Position numbers and translations under genes: made by a program. 57,517 nt of DNA from NCBI GenBank assembly GCA_042095695.1, contig JBELMP010000003.1:1-57517 (forward strand). The letters are read 5' to 3'. Shown here piece by piece: positions 25,434-35,252 of the stretch. Source of the DNA: Maricaulis sp042095695 (lineage in GTDB: Bacteria; Pseudomonadota; Alphaproteobacteria; Caulobacterales; Maricaulaceae). Below the pieces are notes generated by a model. It was not told the DNA's origin. It made no database searches and worked only from the letters and a program-made list of their open reading frames with translations. Each line of letters begins with the position of its first letter. Position 1 is the first letter of the stretch.

Positions 25434-26755
25434 CCGAGACGGCGTCCGACACCCGGCAAACGATTGTGCAATTGCTGTCGCATATGCGCGACGGCAAGGA
25501 GATCCGCGATTATCTCAATCGCTTTTCCGGCCTGCAGCAGGAACGTTTTGCCGTCATCAAGGTCGGCGGAGCGGTAATCGAGGACGATCTGGCCGGGCTG
25601 AGCGCCTCGCTTGCCTTCCTGCAGACCGTCGGCCTCTCGCCCATCATTGTTCATGGCGGCGGCCCCCAGCTCGACAGAGCGCTGAGCGGGGCCGGGATTG
25701 CGACCGAGCGGGTGGACGGGCTGCGCGTGACCCGTGAGGCGGCGATCCCGGTAATCCGCCAGACGCTGACCGCTGCCAATCTTGCCCTGGTCGACGGGAT
25801 TCGCGCTGCAGGCGGCCAGGCGGCCTCGGTGCCGAGCGGGGTTTTCGAGGCCGAGCTGGTTGATGAGGTGCGTCTCGGCCGGGTTGGCGAGCCGACCGCC
25901 ATCCGTTTCGATCTGGTCGCCGCTGCGGCCCGCGCGGGCCAGGCGCCCATCCTCGCCTGCCTCGGCGAAACGCCCGATGGCCGACTGGTCAATATCAATG
26001 CCGATGCCGCCGTGCGGGCCCTCGTGCATCATCTCCAGCCCTACAAGATCGTGTTCCTGACCGGAACCGGCGGACTGCTGGATGCGGCTGGAGACATCCT
26101 CTCCTCGATCAATCTGGCGACGGATTTCGATGATTTGATCGCTGCTGACTGGGTGTCTGGCGGAATGCAGCTGAAAATCGAGGAAATCAAACGCCTGCTC
26201 GATGACCTGCCTCTGACCAGCTCGGTGTCGATCACCAGCCCGAAAGAGCTGACCCGGGAACTCTTCACCCATGCCGGGTCCGGCACGCTCATCCGCAAGG
26301 GCGAGCGCATCCACGCGCTTGCGCGCAAGTCAGACCTGGATCTCGCGCGCGTTGATGATCTCGTCGCGCAGGCTTTCGGGCGGTCTGTGGTTCCGGGATA
26401 TTGGGACGCTCTGGCGCTCGACCAGGCTTTTGTCACTGAAAACTATCGGGCTGCTGTGATCACGCACCGTCTGGGCGATCTTGTCTATCTGGACAAGTTT
26501 GCCGTTCTCGACGAGGCGCGGGGCGAAGGGCTGGGCCGGGCGGTCTGGCAGCGCCTGATCGATTACGCCCCGCATCTGATCTGGCGGTCGCGGACCGATA
26601 ATCCGGTGAATGGCTTCTATTTCGAGCAATGCAATGGCGCTGTGCGGCGCGATGACTGGACGGTGTTCTGGCGTGGCCCCATGGACCCTGCCGACTTATC
26701 GCCGGTCATCGAGGAGATATTCGCCCTGCCGCCGACGCTGGAGGCGCCGCGATGA
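25430..26755 (+). CDS. argA/argB: Bifunctional N-acetylglutamate synthase/kinase
   Basis: A 441-residue fusion. Residues of about 1-285 are an amino-acid kinase domain (FAVIKVGGAVI, PIIVHGGGPQLDRAL, LVNINADAAVRAL, FLTGTGGLLDA, WVSGGMQLKIEEI). Residues of about 290-441 are a GNAT-type acyltransferase domain (YLDKFAVLDEARGEGLGRAVWQRLI, WRSRTDNPVNGFYFEQCNGAVR). This is the NAGS/K class known from Xanthomonas and Maricaulis maris. It catalyses the first two steps of arginine synthesis, acetylating glutamate and then phosphorylating it, and is normally feedback-inhibited by arginine. It overlaps both neighbours by 4 nt, giving tight coupling. Confidence 0.93.
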   Translation: MTETASDTRQTIVQLLSHMRDGKEIRDYLNRFSGLQQERFAVIKVGGAVIEDDLAGLSASLAFLQTVGLSPIIVHGGGPQLDRALSGAGIATERVDGLRVTREAAIPVIRQTLTAANLALVDGIRAAGGQAASVPSGVFEAELVDEVRLGRVGEPTAIRFDLVAAAARAGQAPILACLGETPDGRLVNINADAAVRALVHHLQPYKIVFLTGTGGLLDAAGDILSSINLATDFDDLIAADWVSGGMQLKIEEIKRLLDDLPLTSSVSITSPKELTRELFTHAGSGTLIRKGERIHALARKSDLDLARVDDLVAQAFGRSVVPGYWDALALDQAFVTENYRAAVITHRLGDLVYLDKFAVLDEARGEGLGRAVWQRLIDYAPHLIWRSRTDNPVNGFYFEQCNGAVRRDDWTVFWRGPMDPADLSPVIEEIFALPPTLEAPR

Positions 26756-27690
26756 CGGCCCGGATCGGCCTGGTCGGCGCCCGGGGCCATACGGGTCGCC
26801 AATTGATCCGCCTGATCAGTGGCCGCGCGGATCTCCAGCTTTTGTTTGCAAGCTCGCGTGAATTTGCCGGCCGGCCAGTGACCGAGCTGGCACCGGAGGC
26901 GCCTGACGGGCTGATGTTTGAAGCGCTCGGTCCCGAGGCAGTGGCGGCATCGGGTGTCGACGCAGTGATACTGGCCTTGCCGAATGGGGCCGCGGCACCC
27001 TTTGTCGCGGCGATCACTGCGCAGGCACCGCAAATGCTGATTGTTGATCTCTCCGCGGATTATCGTTTTGACCCGGACTGGACTTATGGCCTGCCTGAAA
27101 TCCATGGCCGTGCGGTGCTGAGCCGGTCGCGCCGCATTAGCAATCCGGGCTGTTATGCAACCGCTGGCCAGCTCGCCATCGCACCGATGCGCGATCTGTT
27201 GTCGGGCGATGCCCATGTCTTCGGCGTGTCGGGCTATTCCGGTGCCGGGACGACGCCGTCGCGGAAGAATGACCCGCAAGCACTCGCCGACAATCTCATG
27301 CCCTACGCGCTGAGCGGGCATATCCATGAACGCGAAATGTCCCGCCACCTCGGCGCAGGCGTCTGTTTCACCCCGCATGTGGCGGCGTTTTTCCAAGGTA
27401 TTGTCGCAACCATTCACCTGTCCCTGCAGGCGCCCGTCGACCGTGACGCGCTGATCGCGCGCTATCGCGCCTATTATGAGCGAGAGGGGTTGATCGAGGT
27501 CTGCGAAACCATTCCCGAAGTGCGTGATGTCGCAGGACGCAATGGCGCGCTTATCGGCGGTTTCGGCCTCGATCCGACCGGCCGCAGGGCGGTGATCGTC
27601 AGCGCGCTGGACAATCTGCTGAAAGGCGCCGCGGTGCAGGCTCTGCAAAACCTGACCCTGGCGCTGGGGCTGGACGAGTTTGCCGGCTAG
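26752..27690 (+). CDS. argC: N-acetyl-gamma-glutamyl-phosphate reductase
   Basis: A 312-residue reductase for the third arginine step. The Rossmann start is RIGLVGARGHTGRQLIRLI, the catalytic C134 is in ISNPGCYATAGQLA, and GYSGAGTTPS, THE-type HIHEREM and TPHVAAFFQGI follow. The NADP-binding loop has RGHTG where many ArgC have GYxG, as in the Xanthomonas-type enzyme. It is the last gene of the argF'-argA/B-argC operon. Its end overlaps the convergent glycosyltransferase by 4 bp. Confidence 0.92.
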   Translation: MTARIGLVGARGHTGRQLIRLISGRADLQLLFASSREFAGRPVTELAPEAPDGLMFEALGPEAVAASGVDAVILALPNGAAAPFVAAITAQAPQMLIVDLSADYRFDPDWTYGLPEIHGRAVLSRSRRISNPGCYATAGQLAIAPMRDLLSGDAHVFGVSGYSGAGTTPSRKNDPQALADNLMPYALSGHIHEREMSRHLGAGVCFTPHVAAFFQGIVATIHLSLQAPVDRDALIARYRAYYEREGLIEVCETIPEVRDVAGRNGALIGGFGLDPTGRRAVIVSALDNLLKGAAVQALQNLTLALGLDEFAG

Positions 27691-29243
27691 AAATTGTCGC
27701 GGACATAATCGACCGTGAGCCAGCGTTCCTCATAATCTGTATCGCGATTGACCCTTTGATGCCCGCTGGCGCGCCAGAGCGTGTAATCGCGGGTCTTGTC
27801 GCCATCGAGCGCGATGGTGATGGCGCCGGCCGGTTCGAAATGTTCAAAGTCCTCCCGCATGCGAGGAATTTCCCGCGCGCGCTCGGATACAATCAGGATT
27901 TCACCGTCAAATCGTGCTGCCAGCGGCCAGCCCTGTTCGGCATGATTGACCGGGCCGGCATAGCGCAGCCACATGGCCATGGGACGATCCAGTTCGCCAG
28001 CATAGCGTTGCATCTGGTGAAACACATTGCGATTATCGAATACGATGGCGTCATATTCGCGCTCCATCCCGGCCGTGGTAACGGCGTCGGCGGTCTCCTG
28101 CCAGGCCCGGATGCGCTTGGTCGAATTGCTCATGCCCACCGCTTCGGTAAAGCTTGAGCTTGCTGCGATGGCTCCGGTGAAGACACCGATCAGCGTATGC
28201 AGAACGATTGAGCCGACCAGGATGAAATAGCGCACCCGGCCACCCTGAAGCAGGTAAAAGACGGTGATCAGTGTCGCCGCCACATAGGCCGATGCCGCCC
28301 AGTTGACGTGCGCGCGCGAGATAAATGCCTGGGCGGACACGGTGAGAATGGGCGGCAGCGTATAGACCAGCAGGAATAGCCCGTGCTCGGTATCCGTGCG
28401 CGGATGCCGCAGCGTCCGATAGACCACGATGATCAGAGCCATGAAGGCTGCCGGGCCGAAAAACAGGAATTGGCCGGCGATGAAATCCAGTAATTCGTTG
28501 AATTTGAATAGATCACCGCCCCAGTTCGCATTTGCCGCCGTGTGCGAGACCGTGGCGAAATCATTGGCCGCATTCCAGATCAGGTTCGGCGACAGCACGG
28601 CCAGCCCGATCAGGCCGGCTACCAGGCCTTGGAGCGTCAGCAGGGCCTTGCGGGTCGGCTGGTCCAGGAGGATGGCCAGCCCGGTCCCGATCGCGAAATA
28701 AATCATCGCATATTTCGACATGAAACCGGCGCCCAGGGCGATGCCCAGACCGATCGCGAAGGGCCATCCAGGCGTTTCACGCAAGCGAATTATGCAATAG
28801 AGCCCGGCGCTCCAGGCCAGCATCATCGGGGTGTCGGTGGAGATGGCACCGCTGCCAACCCAGATCGCCGGCATGGTGAGGTAAAAAAGGGCGGCGTAAA
28901 ACCCGGTCCGCGCATCCCATAGCCGCCGGGCGCAAAGAAAGAGAAATCCTGCTGTCCCGGCATGGATTAGCGGTGCCGAGAGACGCACGGTGAAGTCGCT
29001 GTCTCCGAACACGCCGGTCGTCAGGGCAATCAGCCAGGCGATCATCGGCGGTTTGGAAAAATAACCGAAATCAAACTCGCGCGACCAGACCCAGTATTGC
29101 GATTCGTCCGGGTAAAGTTCGAGGCTGGACAGGGCGAGGGCCGTCACCCGGAGCGCCGCCGCCACGAGGATGAGAAGCAGCGCCGCCCGCCCCCAATTCA
29201 TGGGGTGTTGTTCTGTGGCTTCAACATACATGTTGTGATCCAT
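27687..29243 (-). CDS. GT39-type (ArnT/PMT-like) membrane glycosyltransferase
   Basis: A 518-residue polytopic membrane protein with about 11 hydrophobic segments. The first periplasmic loop carries YPDESQYWVWSREFDFGYFS and KPPMIAWLIALTTG, the acidic DE motif and the PP segment characteristic of dolichyl/undecaprenyl-phosphate sugar transferases. The C-terminal soluble domain has ILIVSERAREIPRM. It would transfer a sugar from a polyprenyl-phosphate carrier to lipid A, a glycan or a protein; the acceptor is unknown. I kept ATG 29243; ATG 29231 and 29201 are in-frame alternatives. Confidence 0.8.
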   Translation of the reverse strand: MDHNMYVEATEQHPMNWGRAALLLILVAAALRVTALALSSLELYPDESQYWVWSREFDFGYFSKPPMIAWLIALTTGVFGDSDFTVRLSAPLIHAGTAGFLFLCARRLWDARTGFYAALFYLTMPAIWVGSGAISTDTPMMLAWSAGLYCIIRLRETPGWPFAIGLGIALGAGFMSKYAMIYFAIGTGLAILLDQPTRKALLTLQGLVAGLIGLAVLSPNLIWNAANDFATVSHTAANANWGGDLFKFNELLDFIAGQFLFFGPAAFMALIIVVYRTLRHPRTDTEHGLFLLVYTLPPILTVSAQAFISRAHVNWAASAYVAATLITVFYLLQGGRVRYFILVGSIVLHTLIGVFTGAIAASSSFTEAVGMSNSTKRIRAWQETADAVTTAGMEREYDAIVFDNRNVFHQMQRYAGELDRPMAMWLRYAGPVNHAEQGWPLAARFDGEILIVSERAREIPRMREDFEHFEPAGAITIALDGDKTRDYTLWRASGHQRVNRDTDYEERWLTVDYVRDNF

Positions 29244-29556
29244 GCCTCTCGGTCTGAGTGTAGCAATTTGGCCGCAGCCTATGCTGTTTCTCCGGTAAGT
29301 CTACAGTCACAAATCCGATATTTTCGTGTCTCGGGGGAGGCCGGAACCACATCATGTTGAGTTGGCTGATGGTGGAATCACACATCTGGTATGGTATAGA
29401 ATTTCTGTATATATGACAGTTGGTTGACACCCCTCAGGGTGTCACGAAAGGTTCACGCCCGCGTCTTGCAACCGTCTAATCGCGGGCGTAGTTCGCCCCT
29501 GCTTCAACGGGGGATATTCCCCCAATAATTGGTCGTTCTAGTGGGGGACATACCAG
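29244..29556 (+). promoter_or_regulatory. Leader/promoter region of the first TonB-dependent receptor with four inverted repeats
   Basis: This 313-bp gap contains four consecutive inverted repeats. TGACACCCCTCAGGGTGTCA (29425-29444) has 8-bp arms. ACGCCCGCG (29455-29463) pairs with CGCGGGCGT (29481-29489). GGGGGATATTCCCCC is at 29509-29523 and CCAATAATTGG at 29522-29532. ATGACAG and TTGACAC (29413-29430), 11 bp apart, read as a reversed Pho-box-like pair. GGGGGA (29544-29549) is the ribosome-binding site. No cobalamin or other riboswitch consensus is recognisable. Confidence 0.5.
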
Positions 29557-32500
29557 ATGTCTTTGCTTAAAAAGTTTGCATTCAGCGCGGCGACTGTCGC
29601 TCTGATGGCTGCGGCTCCGGCTGCGGTTTACGCCCAGCAGACCACCGCGTCTGTTCGTGGTACCATCACCGACGCTAATGGCGCCCCGGTGAGCGGTGCT
29701 GCTGTCACCATCATTCACCTCCCGACCGCGACGGTTGCTTCGACTGTTGCCGGTGCCAATGGTTCTTTCAGCCAGGCCAACCTGCGCGTTGGTGGTCCTT
29801 ACCGCCTGACCGTCCAGGCTGACGGTTATGAGGCCGGTATCATCGAGGGCGTGTCCCTGAACGCCGGTTCTTCTGCACCGCTGCGTATCACGCTGAACTC
29901 CACCGCTGACATCGCTGACGTCATCACCGTTCGTGGTGAGCGTCTCGACTCGATCTCGCTGGACAACGGTATCGGTTCTGCCTTCACCGCTGCCGAGATC
30001 GACGCTCAGCCGTCCTTCTCGCGCGACTTCTCCGACGTCCTCGCTCGCGACCCGCTGGTTACCTCCTTCGGCAATGGCGAACTCTCCATCGCCGGTGTCG
30101 GCCGTAACTTCAACACCCTGTCTCTCGACGGTATCGAGATCGGTGAGCAGTTCGGTATCGCTTCTGGCGGTGCTTTCCCGTCCCAGCGTCCGCCGATCGA
30201 TCTCGACTCGATCGAATCCGTGTCTGTCACCGTTGCTGACTTCTCTGTCCTGAACAACGGCTTCCAGGGCGGTAACATCAATGTCGTGACCCGCTCCGGT
30301 ACGAACGAGTTCGACGGTGTCATCGGTTACTACATGACCGATGCTGACTATGTCGGCGACCGTGCCTTCGGCAATGACTATGACGCTGGCAATTTCGAAG
30401 AAGAAGAAATCTCCATCAATGTTGGTGGCCCGATCATCGAAGATCACCTGTTCTTCTTCGTGTCCTACTCTGAATTCGAGCGCGTTGCTCCGTCCTCGCC
30501 GAATCTCGGTGACACCGACATCGCTCTGTTCGACTCGATCCGCAGCCTGACCCAGTCGGTCTACAGCTACGATCCGGGTGACAAGCGTCTGGCTGACGAC
30601 TCCGAGACGACTGAACGTCTCTCCGTCAAGCTCGACTGGAACATCAATGAAGACCACCGTGCCACGCTCACCTATCTCGAGCTGGCGGAAGACCAGGTGA
30701 GCTCCTTCGGTTCCTTCGACTTCCCGACTGCGGCTCGCCAGGTTCCGCTCAACACGGACCAGATCTCTGTCGAGCTGATCTCTGACTGGACGGACAACTT
30801 CTCGACCCTGCTCCGCATCGGTCAGAAAGAAACCCAGCAGCGTCGTACGCCGATCGGTGAAGCCGGCGGCCCGTCTGGCTCCAGCTTCGCATCCTTCACG
30901 ATCGAAGACATCGACCCGACCGACCCGTGGTTCGCAGCTAACGGCCTTGATGGCGCCGCGCTTGTCGGTTCCTCTCCGGTCACCGTTCGCCTCGGCCCGG
31001 ATCGCTTTGACCAGGCCAATGCCATCGATGATGAGCTCTTCACCCTCTACTTCCAGGGTGATTACACCATCGACGATCACACCCTGACCTTCGGCCTGCG
31101 TTATGAGGACTACTCTGTTCTCAACGTCTTCGTGCCGGGTTCTGCCGGTGTCGCGACCTTTGACGGTATCTCTGATTACGCCAATGCGCTGGTCGACGAG
31201 TACTTCGTTGACCTGCCGGGATCGGGCAATATCGAAGACGGTATCACCGAGTACTCCTACGAGCTCTGGGCCTTCTTCGCTCAGGACACCTGGACCCTGT
31301 CTCCGAACTTCGAGTTCAACTACGGCATTCGCTATGAGCGCCTGTCGCAGGACGACCAGCCGCCGGCACGTCTCGACGTGACGCTGGCCAATGGCCAGAC
31401 CCGTACGTTCGAGCAGCTTTATGGCATCTCCGGCCAGGACAATCTGGACGGTGTTGACATTATCCTGCCGCGCGCCGGCTTCAACTGGTCCGTCAATGAC
31501 CGCCTGACCCTCCGCGGTGGCTTCGGCCTCTTCTCCGGTGGTTCTCCGGCCGTCTTCCTGGCGAACTCCTACGTTCCGCTCACCTTCCGCGGTAATGCAG
31601 ACAATTTCGCTGGCATCAGCGGATCGTCCATCCCGCAGGTGGCTCTGACGGAAATCGCAACGAATGCTGCGAATGCCAATGGACGCTTCGTCCCGGCCTT
31701 CGGCGTGTTCAGCCCGGACTTCGAGATCCCGCTCAGTGGCGTGCATCTCTCGTCGCTGAATACAATCTGGACCTCAGCCGCTGGGGCTTCGGCGATGACT
31801 ACAATGTCACCGCTCAGTATGTGCACTCACAGGCGCACAACCAGCTTCGCTTCGTGAACCTGGCTTGGGAAACCGACGAGATTGGCCGCACCGGTATCGC
31901 ACCGGATGGTCGTCCGATCTACCCGAACCTGAACGAGCTGGAATACGGCGCTCCGATCATGCTGACCAACTCGGATGAAGGCTCTGCCGACATCATCGCC
32001 CTGTCTGTCGCCAAAGACTTCGACAGCGGCTTTGGTTTCGACATCAGCTACGCATACTCTGATGTTGAAGATGCGCAGCCTTACACCTCGTCCCGCGCGG
32101 TTTCCAACTTCCGCGGTGGTATGGGTCCGGATCGCCAGAACATCGCGGCGCACCGGTCCATCAACGAAGTCGAGCACTCCTTCAACATCTTCCTGGAGTA
32201 TGAGCGCGACTTCTTCATGGACTACACGTCTCGCTTCTCGCTGTTCGGTACGATCCAGTCCGGTTCTCCGTTCGGCTACGGCATGCGGTCCTTCGACCAC
32301 CTGTTCGGTGTCGCCTCTGACGGTGAATTCCCGTACGGCAACAACGACAACCTCTACGTCCCGGTTATCAACTCTGCCGGCACGGGCTTCTCTGATCCGA
32401 ATGCGACCTTCGCAGATGCGACCGTTGAAGCTGAGCTGCTCGAATTCATTCAGACCCGCGGTCTGGACGAATTCCAGGGCACGTGGACGCCGACCTATGT

Positions 32501-32888
32501 CGACACGTCTCCGTGGACCCAGCGTTGGGACTTTGCTTTCGAGCAGGAACTGCCGGGCGTTGGCTATCTTGATCGCTTCGTTGGTGACAATAACTTCAAG
32601 TTCACCATGGACGTCTTCAACTTCATGAACCTGCTCAATGACGAGTGGGGCACACGGGTCCAAGGCCCGAGCTTCGGTGGCGAAACCGTTGCTCGCGTCA
32701 ACCTCGTTGATACGGCGACGGGCAATACCATTGAAGGTACGGCTACGGATCCGGTCTGCGGCGTCGACACGACCTGTGTCTATGAGTACCAGTTCCTTGA
32801 AACTGATGCCGATGGCGGCGAGCTGTTCTTCGAGAACGACGCAGCTTCGGTCTGGCAGATCCGCTTCGGTCTGCGCTACGAGTTCTAA
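29557..32888 (+). pseudogene. TonB-dependent receptor (Oar-like) broken by a single frameshift
   Basis: Two frames, 29557-31857 and the one read to 32888, are the halves of one outer-membrane receptor of about 1110 residues. It starts with the signal peptide MSLLKKFAFSAATVALMAAA. A carboxypeptidase-regulatory-like domain follows (residues of about 28-115: SVRGTITDANGAPVSGAAVT), then a plug and a large barrel ending in the typical QIRFGLRYEF. Near 31729-31737 the frame is lost: after FEIP the other frame continues QWRASLVAEYNLDLSRWGFG, so one base is missing. Codon usage is strongly of the high-expression kind on both sides, which implies a recent break or a sequencing error. No homopolymer lies at the site. 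The substrate is unknown. A good terminator follows. Confidence 0.85.
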
Positions 32889-32913
32889 GAACTCGCATCA
32901 GAAGCAAGTCTGG

Positions 32914-32944
32914 AAGGGCGGCCCTCGGGTCGCCCTTCTTTTTT
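32914..32944 (+). terminator. Rho-independent terminator after the first TonB-dependent receptor
   Basis: AAGGGCG pairs with CGCCCTT around GCCCTCGGGT, which can itself fold, and CTTTTTT follows. It lies 26 bp after the stop codon. Confidence 0.88.
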
Positions 32945-33061
32945 GTCCATCCCTGGGTTTTCGCAAAGGGACTTCGGTCGGGATTTCGCCGCCCCGGTCC
33001 GTTTGCTGTCTGCAATGTGTCATCGCTCGCAATGTCGCGAGCTGCGTGCTAGTGGCGCGCC

Positions 33062-34084
33062 ATGACCGAGATTTATCTTCCCCATGAAGCCGTCCTGCCG
33101 CAGCGCCTCTACACCTGCTGGCCTGCCGAGCAGGATTACTGGCCGACATCCCTGGACCGGGTCTGGGAGGAATTCGCCGCTTTTCTCATGGCGTTGGGGC
33201 AGGCTGATCGCCGTGGCAGGCGCCTGCCGATAACGGTTCTGGCCGCCAGTGGCGAGGCCGAGGCCGTTGCCCGGCAAAGGCTCGGCTCTTGCGCGCAGAT
33301 CATCCGACGGCCCTATGGTGATGTCTGGACACGTGATACCGGCCCCGTTTTCCTCCGCCAAGGCGGCGTGCTTCGGGCGATCCGTTTCGAACATAATGGC
33401 TGGGGCGGCAAATATCTCTATCCCGGAGACCGGGAACTGGGCGCCGAACTCGCCTGTCATGCGGGCGCGATTGCGCAGAGCGTTGATCTGGTCGCCGAGG
33501 GCGGGGCGCTGGAGTTCGACGGCGAGGGGACATTGCTGACAACGCGACAATGCCTGCTGAATTCCAATCGCAATCCCGGGCTGAGCGAAAGCCAGGTCGA
33601 GGCACGTCTGATCGACGCCCTGGGCGTTGAGCGCGTGCTCTGGATTGATGAGGGCATGGTCGCCGACCATACCGACGGGCATATCGATAATATTGTCCGA
33701 TTTGTCCGCCCCGGGGTCGTTGTCTGTCAGCAGCCGGCCGACCCGGCGGATCGCCAGGCCCGGGTCTTCCGAGACATCTATCGACAGCTCCAGGGGTTTC
33801 GCGATGCACGCGGACGCCGGCTCCAGGTCCTCACAATCCCAGGCCCTGGCCGGGTCGAGGATGATGATGGTGATCTCCTGCCCGCCAGCTATCTCAACTG
33901 GGTGATGGGGGCGGGCCATCTCATCGTGCCCACTTATGGAACGGCAAGCGAAAACAGGGCCTTGTCCCAGTTACGCAGAATTTTTCGGCAATGGCGGGTG
34001 GAAGGTTTGCGCGCAAACGCTATTCTGACCGGCGGGGGGGCGTTTCATTGCGTGACATGTCATGTCCCAGGAGTGCCTGAGTGA
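33062..34084 (+). CDS. aguA: Agmatine deiminase
   Basis: A 340-residue guanidino-modifying enzyme of the peptidylarginine-deiminase fold. RRPYGDVWTRDTGPVFL is the substrate and catalytic-acid region, FEHNGWGGKY follows, and DHTDGHIDNIVRF (about 201-213) carries the catalytic histidine and acid. C330 in GGGAFHCVTCHVP is the nucleophile; families usually have Q three residues on, where this one has C. It converts agmatine to N-carbamoylputrescine. AguB is encoded two genes later, so the pair gives a route to putrescine. Its stop overlaps the next GTG start. A GCTCGC/GCGAGC inverted repeat lies at 33025-33042. Confidence 0.9.
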   Translation: MTEIYLPHEAVLPQRLYTCWPAEQDYWPTSLDRVWEEFAAFLMALGQADRRGRRLPITVLAASGEAEAVARQRLGSCAQIIRRPYGDVWTRDTGPVFLRQGGVLRAIRFEHNGWGGKYLYPGDRELGAELACHAGAIAQSVDLVAEGGALEFDGEGTLLTTRQCLLNSNRNPGLSESQVEARLIDALGVERVLWIDEGMVADHTDGHIDNIVRFVRPGVVVCQQPADPADRQARVFRDIYRQLQGFRDARGRRLQVLTIPGPGRVEDDDGDLLPASYLNWVMGAGHLIVPTYGTASENRALSQLRRIFRQWRVEGLRANAILTGGGAFHCVTCHVPGVPE

Positions 34085-35250
34085 TTCGTCTTGGTCTCGC
34101 GGCAGCGGCCGCATTCTGCTTTGTGAACGCCGGCGGGGCTTTGGCCCAGCCCGGTTCTGCGCAGTCCCAAACGCCAGCCTATATCAGCGCGGTAGAGGCG
34201 CAATTCGACCGCGTCGTCGCCGCAGAGCGGGTCGTCGGCTTCGCGGCCGCGGTGATCGAAAATGGCCAGCCGGTCCTTGTCTACACGCATGGCGAGGCGG
34301 CGGCCGGCGCAGGCAGTCCGGTCACCCCGGATACGCTGTTTCGCGCGGCCTCGGTCACCAAGACTTTTACCGGCACTTTGATGGCGGTGCTGGAACAAGA
34401 GGGGCGGCTCGATCTCAGTGCGGAAATTCCTCCCGATATCATGACTTTACAGGGTTCCCGCCAACCCACGATCGAGGAAATTCTCAGTCATCGGACCGGT
34501 CTGCCGCCGAATGCCTATGACAATATCCTTGAAGCTGGCCGACCGGTCGATGGAATTCGTGACCGCCTGTCAGATGTCGATCTGATCTGCCCGGTGGGGA
34601 GTTGCTATAGCTATCAGAATGTCGCCTTTGCCGCTGTCGAACCCGTCGTCGAGAATGCTCTGGGTCAGAGTTATGCCGCTGTTTTGGCAAATGAATTATT
34701 TGAGCGGCTGGCGCTACCGAGCGCCTCTCTGGGCGCCGACGCCCTGCAGCAGGAGGCGAGCTGGGCCGCGCCGCATCGTGGCTGGCGACGCACGGGCGAC
34801 CAGGCGGGAAGCCCGAACTCACCCTATGATAATACGCCCTCGGCAGCAGGGGTGAATCTCTCATTGAATGACATGATTGCATGGGCCCAGATCCAGCTGG
34901 GCAGCCGGCCGGGGCTGGCACCGGAAGTGCGCGATCGCGCGCATGCCCGGATTACAGAAACGCGTAGGGAAACCAGACGGTTGGGTCCATTGTCTGACCG
35001 TGTATCGGGGACTTGGTATGGTCTTGGCTGGCGTGTTTATGACTGGCAGGATCGAACCTTGGTCCTGCACTCGGGATATCTCTCGGGTTATGGTGCCCAG
35101 ATTGTTCTGGAACCGGAGACCGGTTTCGGCTTCGTCGCTCTGTGGAATTCGGATAATCGTCCCACCTGGTGGCTATGGCCCGCAGTGATGGACCTGCGAA
35201 CCGGCGCCAGTGATGGCAATCGCTGGCTCGACCGGTTTGATGAGGAATAG
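34081..35250 (+). CDS. Exported serine hydrolase, class C beta-lactamase fold
   Basis: A 389-residue protein with a signal peptide (MIRLGLAAAAAFCFVNAGGA, cleavage near ALAQ). S91-V-T-K94 is the SxxK motif, Y178-Q-N180 the YxN motif, and HSGYLSG, near residue 332, stands for the KTG/HxG motif. It probably hydrolyses a peptide, D-amino-acid bond or ester in the periplasm; true beta-lactamase activity is less likely. GTG start overlapping aguA by 4 nt. Its place between two cytoplasmic agmatine-degrading enzymes is unexpected. Confidence 0.85.
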   Translation: MIRLGLAAAAAFCFVNAGGALAQPGSAQSQTPAYISAVEAQFDRVVAAERVVGFAAAVIENGQPVLVYTHGEAAAGAGSPVTPDTLFRAASVTKTFTGTLMAVLEQEGRLDLSAEIPPDIMTLQGSRQPTIEEILSHRTGLPPNAYDNILEAGRPVDGIRDRLSDVDLICPVGSCYSYQNVAFAAVEPVVENALGQSYAAVLANELFERLALPSASLGADALQQEASWAAPHRGWRRTGDQAGSPNSPYDNTPSAAGVNLSLNDMIAWAQIQLGSRPGLAPEVRDRAHARITETRRETRRLGPLSDRVSGTWYGLGWRVYDWQDRTLVLHSGYLSGYGAQIVLEPETGFGFVALWNSDNRPTWWLWPAVMDLRTGASDGNRWLDRFDEE

Positions 35251-35252
35251 GC

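Noticed and set aside
29244..29556. A cobalamin riboswitch upstream of the first receptor
   Set aside because: TonB receptors often have one, but I find no B12-box sequence and the stems do not fit the class.
29476..31746. A 756-residue open frame antisense to the first TonB-dependent receptor
   Set aside because: It exists because the strong codon bias of the receptor leaves the opposite strand free of stops. It has no signal peptide, no recognisable domain and no own ribosome-binding site.
31821..32888. The second half of the first receptor as an independent gene
   Set aside because: It lacks a signal peptide, plug domain and ribosome-binding site and continues the barrel of the upstream frame directly, so it is treated as part of one frameshifted gene.
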